Shown here: positions 58,947 through 64,000 of the stretch, piece after piece
Layout of the letters: every line of letters begins with the position of its first letter
How positions within the stretch are numbered: the stretch's first letter is position 1
DNA from: Mixta mediterraneensis
Lineage (GTDB): Bacteria > Pseudomonadota > Gammaproteobacteria > Enterobacterales > Enterobacteriaceae
Length of the DNA stretch: 64,000 bases
Direction of reading: 5' to 3'
NCBI RefSeq assembly: GCF_014946725.1
Contig: NZ_JACFXY010000001.1
Location: 62,001-126,000, forward strand
Position numbers and translations under genes: made by a program
The notes under the pieces: model-generated
Seen by the model: only the letters and a program-made list of their open reading frames with translations
Told to the model about the DNA's origin: nothing
Database searches by the model: none

Positions 58947-60137
58947 ATGTTTGAATCGATCTCTGCTGCACCCGCCGACCCTATTCTTGGACTGGCCGAT
59001 CTGTTCCGCGCTGATGACCGCCCTGAAAAAATTAACCTGGGTATTGGCGTCTATAAAGATGAAACCGGTAAAACGCCCGTACTGACCAGCGTTAAAAAAG
59101 CCGAACAGTATCTGCTGGAGAATGAAACCACAAAAAACTATCTCAGCATTGATGGTCTGGCAGATTTCGCTCGTTGCACGCAGGAGTTATTGTTTGGCAA
59201 AGAGAATGCTTTGATTGCCGCAGGTCGCACGCGTACGGCTCAGACCCCAGGCGGCACCGGTGCGCTGCGGGTAGCCGCAGATTTTCTCTCGACTCAAACC
59301 CCGGTAAAGCGAGTCTGGATAAGCAATCCAAGCTGGCCAAACCATAAAAACGTGTTTAATGCTGCCGGTCTGGAAGTGTGTGAATACCAGTATTACGACG
59401 CTGAAAACCATACGCTAGATTTTGACGGTATGCTGGCCTCGCTTAAGGATGCTAAAGCGGGTGATGTGGTGCTGTTCCATGGTTGCTGCCACAACCCCAC
59501 CGGTATCGATCCTACGGCTGAACAATGGCAACAACTGGCACAAATTTCTCAGGCTAATGGTTGGCTGCCGCTATTCGATTTCGCCTATCAGGGGTTCGCT
59601 CGCGGTCTGGAGGAGGATGCTGAAGGATTACGCATTTTCGCTGCAACGCATCAGGAACTCATTGTTGCCAGCTCTTACTCGAAAAACTTTGGCTTATACA
59701 ACGAGCGCGTTGGGGCGATTACGTTAGTGGCTGCCGATACCGCTGTAGCAGACGCGACATTTAGCCAGGTGAAATACACCATCCGCGCCAACTATTCGAA
59801 CCCGCCAGCGCACGGCGCTGCCGTCGTAGCGACTGTTTTGGGCAACGACGCTTTACGTACTATATGGGAGCAGGAGCTTTCCGATATGCGCCAGCGTATT
59901 CAACGCATGCGCCATCTTTTCGTGAATACCCTGGCAGAGAAAGGCGCGCAGCGTGATTTTAGCTTTATTATCAGGCAAAACGGTATGTTCTCCTTCAGCG
60001 GGCTGACGAAGGATCAGGTGATTCGCCTACGTGAGTCGTACGGCGTTTATGCGGTAAATTCTGGCCGGGTGAACGTGGCGGGCATGACGCCAGATAATAT
60101 GTCAGCGCTGTGCGAAGCCATTGTCGCTGTGCTTTAA
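58947..60137 (+). CDS. aspC: Aspartate aminotransferase
   Basis: A 396-residue class I PLP aminotransferase, the E. coli AspC length, with start at 58947; a frame from 58852 is out of phase and discounted. It interconverts aspartate/2-oxoglutarate and oxaloacetate/glutamate. The PLP Lys is in [15 protein letters not shown] (about 246), the ring-binding Asp/Tyr in FDFAYQGFA, and the substrate Arg near [11 protein letters not shown]. Confidence 0.98.
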   Translation: MFESISAAPADPILGLADLFRADDRPEKINLGIGVYKDETGKTPVLTSVKKAEQYLLENETTKNYLSIDGLADFARCTQELLFGKENALIAAGRTRTAQTPGGTGALRVAADFLSTQTPVKRVWISNPSWPNHKNVFNAAGLEVCEYQYYDAENHTLDFDGMLASLKDAKAGDVVLFHGCCHNPTGIDPTAEQWQQLAQISQANGWLPLFDFAYQGFARGLEEDAEGLRIFAATHQELIVASSYSKNFGLYNERVGAITLVAADTAVADATFSQVKYTIRANYSNPPAHGAAVVATVLGNDALRTIWEQELSDMRQRIQRMRHLFVNTLAEKGAQRDFSFIIRQNGMFSFSGLTKDQVIRLRESYGVYAVNSGRVNVAGMTPDNMSALCEAIVAVL

Positions 60138-60155
60138 GCAAGCCAGATTCAGCAT

Positions 60156-60184
60156 AAGAAATGGGCCAAATGGCCCATTTCTTA
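60156..60184. terminator. Bidirectional hairpin between aspC and gloC
   Basis: taagaaatgggcc and ggcccatttctta form a perfect 13-bp stem around aaat. Its right edge overlaps the stop codon of the convergent gloC. Confidence 0.75.
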
Positions 60185-60811
60185 TTGCAGAAAAGGATTA
60201 CTGATACGTTCTCGCCCTAAAGTAGAGGTCGGCCCATGTCCGGGAATAAACTCCACATCATCGCCTAACGGCAGTAGCTTCGTTTTAATCGCCTCGATCA
60301 AGTGATGATGGTTTCCTTGCGGGAAGTCAGTACGACCTACGCCACCATTAAAGATCACATCCCCCGATATAAGTAATCTTCCGACACGATCAAAAAAGAC
60401 GATGTGTCCTGGCGTATGGCCTGGACAGTGCCTTATTTCCAGCGTCACTAAACCCACTTGTACGCTGTCACCCTCTTCCAGCCAGCGATCGGGGGTAAAA
60501 GGGTCACATTCATCCAACCCAAACATACGGCTCTGAGTGGGTAATGCTTCAAACAAAAACGCATCCAGTTTTTGCGGACCGATAACCGGAACCTGATAAA
60601 ATGCGGCTAACTCAGCGGCCGCACCGACATGATCGAGATGACCATGCGTTAGCAAAATTTGTGCCGGTTTAAGCTTCAGCTGCTCAAGCGTCTGCCTGAT
60701 GTTTGCTGCATCACCGCCAGGATCGACCAGAGCCGCTTCACGCGTGGTTTCACACCAGATGACAGAGCAATTCTGTGCAAATGCGGTAACAGGAATAATG
60801 TGGTAATTCAT
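60182..60811 (-). CDS. gloC: Type II glyoxalase, metallo-beta-lactamase fold (YcbL)
   Basis: A 209-residue hydrolase (E. coli YcbL/GloC 215). It has the zinc-binding [11 protein letters not shown] motif (about 55-65), later His in GHTPGH, Asp in [18 protein letters not shown] and a final His in FIPGHGPTS. It hydrolyses S-D-lactoylglutathione in methylglyoxal detoxification. It lies 35 bases downstream of mepK on the same strand. Confidence 0.94.
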   Translation of the reverse strand: MNYHIIPVTAFAQNCSVIWCETTREAALVDPGGDAANIRQTLEQLKLKPAQILLTHGHLDHVGAAAELAAFYQVPVIGPQKLDAFLFEALPTQSRMFGLDECDPFTPDRWLEEGDSVQVGLVTLEIRHCPGHTPGHIVFFDRVGRLLISGDVIFNGGVGRTDFPQGNHHHLIEAIKTKLLPLGDDVEFIPGHGPTSTLGRERISNPFLQ

Positions 60812-60846
60812 AATGCTCCATGACCGACTCGCGCAGCGCTGCCGGT

Positions 60847-61398
60847 TTATGACCAGTGCCTTACCGGCCCGGTATCAATGTGCACAAAGTTGCTGCGTGG
60901 GTAATATCCTACACCACCCGCGCGCATTGTTAATGCAGCTTTGCGAACATTGTTCAACGCGATGCCTTCAATATGAAAATCCATCGCCTGCCCCTTCGTG
61001 TGATAGCTGTGCTTCGCGACACCCGGCCCCCTTTCGCGCAACATGTTATTTGTCGCCAGCGAACGATAACCGGAAATTAACTGCACCGGTTTATGTGTGT
61101 CCAGCAAGGTTTGCAGACGGTAAATTTGATCAAATAAATGGGGGTCAATATTTTTCACCTGGTTAACACGGAAGTCGCGGAAGAAGTGATTCAAACGCGA
61201 CAACTCATCCTTGTCATAACTTTTCCCATTAAAAAACTCAGTTTTAAGGGTTTCGCCAGTATGCAGATTATTAAGCGTCAATACACGTGGACGAGAAGTT
61301 GAAAGTGAGGCCCTTGCTGAAGCTGGCAATAAGGCCAGGCCAGCGGCTGCGCTTCCGCAAAGGAGAAGTTTGCGACGAAAAGAATCGATATTAGACAT
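60847..61398 (-). CDS. mepK: Murein DD/LD-endopeptidase MepK (YcbK)
   Basis: A 183-residue periplasmic peptidase (E. coli 182) with start at 61398. The N-terminus [20 protein letters not shown] is a twin-arginine (Tat) signal. The M15/DUF882 zinc peptidase region covers about 65-180, with ligands in [13 protein letters not shown] and FVHIDTGP. It cleaves meso-DAP cross-links made by L,D-transpeptidases, which fits its place beside ldtD. Confidence 0.95.
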   Translation of the reverse strand: MSNIDSFRRKLLLCGSAAAGLALLPASARASLSTSRPRVLTLNNLHTGETLKTEFFNGKSYDKDELSRLNHFFRDFRVNQVKNIDPHLFDQIYRLQTLLDTHKPVQLISGYRSLATNNMLRERGPGVAKHSYHTKGQAMDFHIEGIALNNVRKAALTMRAGGVGYYPRSNFVHIDTGPVRHWS

Positions 61399-61506
61399 GT
61401 AGCGTGTTACCTGAAAGTGGAGCCATAGAAATGTGCAAAAAGCGCACAAGGCCGAACCTTAACTATCTCTCAGGTGATCGTCAACCCATGGTGAGGGAGT
61501 TTATAT

Positions 61507-61528
61507 GGCGATCCCCGTTGGGATCGCC
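61507..61528 (+). terminator. Hairpin between mepK and ldtD
   Basis: ggcgatccc and gggatcgcc form a 9-bp stem around cgtt, followed by ttttt on the plus strand. The neighbouring genes both read on the minus strand, where the T-run is missing, so the role in ending ldtD transcription is uncertain. Confidence 0.45.
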
Positions 61529-61585
61529 TTTTTGAAGCAGAATTTGCTTTTTTATACGCATTGAAGAGTGACGAATAATCAATCA

Positions 61586-63385
61586 CTAGAGCATGAGTTG
61601 TCCTGCTCGTGGCAATAGCTGGCTGCCCGATCGTGCAGTATCATCATAATTGTAAATATCTGTTCGGTACTGCGGTTTACCATCCTCCGCAACCCATGCA
61701 GTTAAGTAATAAAGGTTAACCGGAATATGATGACGAATAGACACATAGCGCGTATCTCCCTCTTTTAAGGTGCTTGAGATGCGGCTGTCGTTCCAGCCCA
61801 CATTCTGCAACAGGATCTCCGCCAGTTCAGAGGCTTTGTTGACGCGAACACATCCCGAACTCAGCGCCCTAATATCGCGTTGGAACAGCGTATGATTTGG
61901 CGTGTCGTGCAGATAAATCGCATCGGAACTCGGCATATTAAATTTATAACGACCGAGCGAGTTCGTTGTGCCTGGCGCCTGGCGCAGGCGATACGGGAAG
62001 GAGGAAGCCGATACCATTCTCCAGTCAATCATGCTGGGGTCGATAACCTGCGCGTCCGCGCTCCAGCCTGAAAGCAAAATATATCCATGCTTATAGAGAT
62101 AACTGGGGTCCTGTTTAACCTTCGGAATAATGTCCTGTCGTACCAGCGACGTCGGCACATTCCAGGGCGGATTAAGTACCACGTTATTCAACGCGCTCCG
62201 CATCAGCGGTGTTTTACGATCGGGGCGCCCCACAATGACCCGTGAGGAAAGAACCTTATTGCCATTGTTGTAATAAATCAGCGAGTAGTTGGCTATGTTC
62301 ACCATAATGCCGTTGTGCATGTCATCTGGCAGTAGCCGTAACCGCTGAATATTCAGTGCCAGTAACGCGGCGCGCATCTGTGGTGAAACATTCAGCCATT
62401 CACGCGTACGCGGGCCAATAGCGCCATCATCGGCCAGCCCTTGCCATTGCTGAAAGCGTTTAACCGCCGCCACCAGCGTATTGTCATAGATATTGGCTAC
62501 GCTGACTTCCGTACTGGAGTTCTGAACATTGCCCGGAGACTGCGGTGACTGAGCAGGAAGATCGCTAACGCTGGTAGCAGAAGGACTCACCGCTACCGGT
62601 TGTTCGCTTTGGCTTACCGGCACGGCGGCGGTGGGCACCGCGTCATCCGTGGGGGCTGGTGTTGAGGTCTGCGCACGCAACATACCGCTGCGCTGTAAAA
62701 TCTCGCGTAAAGCGGGCACATCGTCACTCACCTGACCTGGGCGCAACGTTTCGCGATTTCTCAACTGCGGCCACGGACGCTTATCTGCCAGTAAATTTTT
62801 TAACGCTGCATGCATCAGCGTATATTGAGGATGCTGCGGAGCCAGCGAAGCAATAAAGCTTGCGTTAGCGCCCGCATTTACTGCGTTTTGCCACTGATTC
62901 ACCACCGCCACAGAAGGTTGCGCCAGCTTATACGGCACATTACTGTACAGCCAGGTTTCGCCCTGCGTCGGTACGTTCGAGACAAATTGCAGATAACCGA
63001 GCATGGCGTCCGACAGCACCACATCACGGGCAAAGCCTTTGATGTCTGGATTGGTTAAGCGATCAACCCAGCGGGTAAATTGTGGTTGCACACCGGAAAG
63101 TGCAACTTCGGCCAGTTGCTGCTGAAATTTCTCTACTGCGTTGCGATCCTGCCAAATCGGCTGCATCTGGCGTGATGCATAGAGAGTCGCCAGCGAAGCC
63201 TGATAGAAAGGTTGATCGGCACCGGAGAAAGCTTGTCTGATGCGCTGTTGACTCTCGCTAACAGCCATCGTGCCGTGGGGTGAACCCGGAAGTGCAGCGT
63301 GCGACGCGCTAAATGGAATAACCGTTAGCGCCAGCGCTAATAGTGAAATAATGCGATGATGTTTGATCTTATTTGCCAGCAACAT
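61586..63385 (-). CDS. ldtD: L,D-transpeptidase LdtD (YcbB)
   Basis: A 599-residue periplasmic enzyme with a signal peptide of about 30 residues. It has an N-terminal scaffold domain, a peptidoglycan-binding domain (about 300-345, [20 protein letters not shown]) and a YkuD catalytic domain (about 365-545) with the active-site pattern YLHDTP...[11 protein letters not shown]. It makes 3-3 cross-links in peptidoglycan. A Ser/Pro-rich insert at about 235-290 is longer than in E. coli and probably a flexible linker. Confidence 0.96.
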   Translation of the reverse strand: MLLANKIKHHRIISLLALALTVIPFSASHAALPGSPHGTMAVSESQQRIRQAFSGADQPFYQASLATLYASRQMQPIWQDRNAVEKFQQQLAEVALSGVQPQFTRWVDRLTNPDIKGFARDVVLSDAMLGYLQFVSNVPTQGETWLYSNVPYKLAQPSVAVVNQWQNAVNAGANASFIASLAPQHPQYTLMHAALKNLLADKRPWPQLRNRETLRPGQVSDDVPALREILQRSGMLRAQTSTPAPTDDAVPTAAVPVSQSEQPVAVSPSATSVSDLPAQSPQSPGNVQNSSTEVSVANIYDNTLVAAVKRFQQWQGLADDGAIGPRTREWLNVSPQMRAALLALNIQRLRLLPDDMHNGIMVNIANYSLIYYNNGNKVLSSRVIVGRPDRKTPLMRSALNNVVLNPPWNVPTSLVRQDIIPKVKQDPSYLYKHGYILLSGWSADAQVIDPSMIDWRMVSASSFPYRLRQAPGTTNSLGRYKFNMPSSDAIYLHDTPNHTLFQRDIRALSSGCVRVNKASELAEILLQNVGWNDSRISSTLKEGDTRYVSIRHHIPVNLYYLTAWVAEDGKPQYRTDIYNYDDTARSGSQLLPRAGQLML

Positions 63386-63465
63386 CCCTGCCCCCTTGAT
63401 TAATCTACTGCGCAGCGTTCCCTGAAACTACTGCGGTTGGGCGTTACTTATCGTTTTGAGTATAT

Positions 63466-63506
63466 GAATAAAAAACGGCATTTGCCTCAATCGACAAACG
63501 CCGTTA
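63466..63506 (-). terminator. Terminator of mukB
   Basis: On the minus strand AACGGCGTTTG and CAAATGCCGTT pair around about 10 bases and are followed by TTTTATT. It lies about 30 bases after the mukB stop. Confidence 0.75.
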
Positions 63507-63534
63507 CCAGATTAACCAATGGCGCAGTTTTTGA

Positions 63535-64000
63535 CTACGGTTCCACCTGAGATTTTTCTGATTCAGGGTCCGGACTGGAATCCACCGCGTTTTCACGCTG
63601 TGTCGAGGAGAGATCGGCGGCAAAGCCGCGTAAGCCGACAACGTGGACGTGCTCGGTGTTGTTAAACACTTTACGCACTAACTTGTAGGTGGTGCCTTTC
63701 TCTGGACTGATGTTTTCTGGCGCAGCAATAACTAACTGCATCTCCAGACGTTCACACAGTTCAAATAGCGTGGCGATGGAACGTGCATCCAGACGCGCCG
63801 CTTCGTCAAGGAACAAAAGGCGGCAGGGCGAAATATCTTTGCCGCGCAAGCGACGCGATTCCTCTTCCCAGCTCTGAACCACCATGACCAGAATCGACAT
63901 GCCCGTACCGATAGCTTCACCGGTTGACAGCGCGCCACTTTCTGCGCGCAACCAGCCATCGGAGCCACGGTTCACCTCCACTTCCATCTCAAGATAGTTG
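63535..64000 (-). CDS. mukB: Chromosome partition protein MukB, C-terminal part (cut by window end)
   Basis: The frame runs off the window edge. The 154 or so visible residues are the end of the MukB head domain: [21 protein letters not shown] contains the ABC signature region and [20 protein letters not shown] the Walker B and D-loop, closely matching E. coli. MukB is the SMC-like ATPase of the MukBEF condensin. The C-terminal tail ([18 protein letters not shown]) is diverged, as in other genera. Confidence 0.97.
   Translation of the reverse strand, partial: NYLEMEVEVNRGSDGWLRAESGALSTGEAIGTGMSILVMVVQSWEEESRRLRGKDISPCRLLFLDEAARLDARSIATLFELCERLEMQLVIAAPENISPEKGTTYKLVRKVFNNTEHVHVVGLRGFAADLSSTQRENAVDSSPDPESEKSQVEP

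Overview
The window comes from the chromosome of an enterobacterium (Enterobacterales). Most of it keeps the gene order of two Escherichia coli map regions: pgsA-uvrC-uvrY-yecF, and the long block from the rut/wrbA/agp region through ompA, pqi, ssu, pepN, ompF and aspC to mukB. A LuxI-type acyl-homoserine-lactone synthase beside an SdiA-like receptor near uvrY points to the Pantoea/Erwinia group rather than Escherichia. That genus call is inference from gene content.

Layout. 1-1274: the 3' part of an IS21-family insertion sequence (istA fragment plus istB), which cuts a phage cox-like gene. 1275-4690: the integration end of a P2-like prophage, with a ribbon-helix-helix protein, a CI-like repressor, two uncharacterised membrane proteins and a tyrosine integrase, abutting the 3' end of a tRNA-Leu gene. 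4690-8885: a tRNA Leu-Cys-Gly operon, pgsA, uvrC, uvrY and yecF. 8918-11344: luxI, an sdiA-like gene cut by an intact 768-bp IS1, and beyond IS1 only the last 80 codons of rutG, so IS1 marks a rearrangement junction. 11345-17397: a DMT exporter, a KGG stress protein, wrbA-yccJ, a semialdehyde dehydrogenase, a glucose-1-phosphatase with an unusual Ala/Lys tail, and two identical tRNA-Ser genes. 17618-43996: the conserved yccA-to-pyrD block, including rlmI, hspQ, helD, sxy, sulA, ompA, matP, lonH, fabA, rmf, pqiABC, uup, rlmKL and zapC. 44131-46496: an accessory polysaccharide flippase and glycosyltransferase, followed by about 0.77 kb of AT-rich non-coding DNA. 47266-51527: ssuEADCB for sulfonate sulfur. 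51676-64000: pepN, pncB, asnS, an OmpF-type porin, aspC, gloC, mepK, ldtD and the end of mukB.

Functionally the conserved part is housekeeping: DNA repair and SOS (uvrC, sulA), chromosome organisation (matP, mukB), envelope (ompA, ompF, pqi, ldtD, mepK), fatty-acid synthesis (fabA), NAD, pyrimidine and aspartate metabolism (pncB, pyrD, aspC), and RNA and ribosome maintenance (rlmI, rlmKL, rmf, tusE, asnS).

Two accessory parts deserve attention. In the prophage end, the repressor's C-terminus and the next protein's N-terminus share a 12-residue motif with synonymous codon differences, and that next protein carries a C-terminal membrane anchor. This may be an undescribed lysogenic-conversion or signalling pair. 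In the quorum-sensing locus, the synthase is intact while its SdiA-type receptor and the neighbouring rut operon were cut by an IS1 event.
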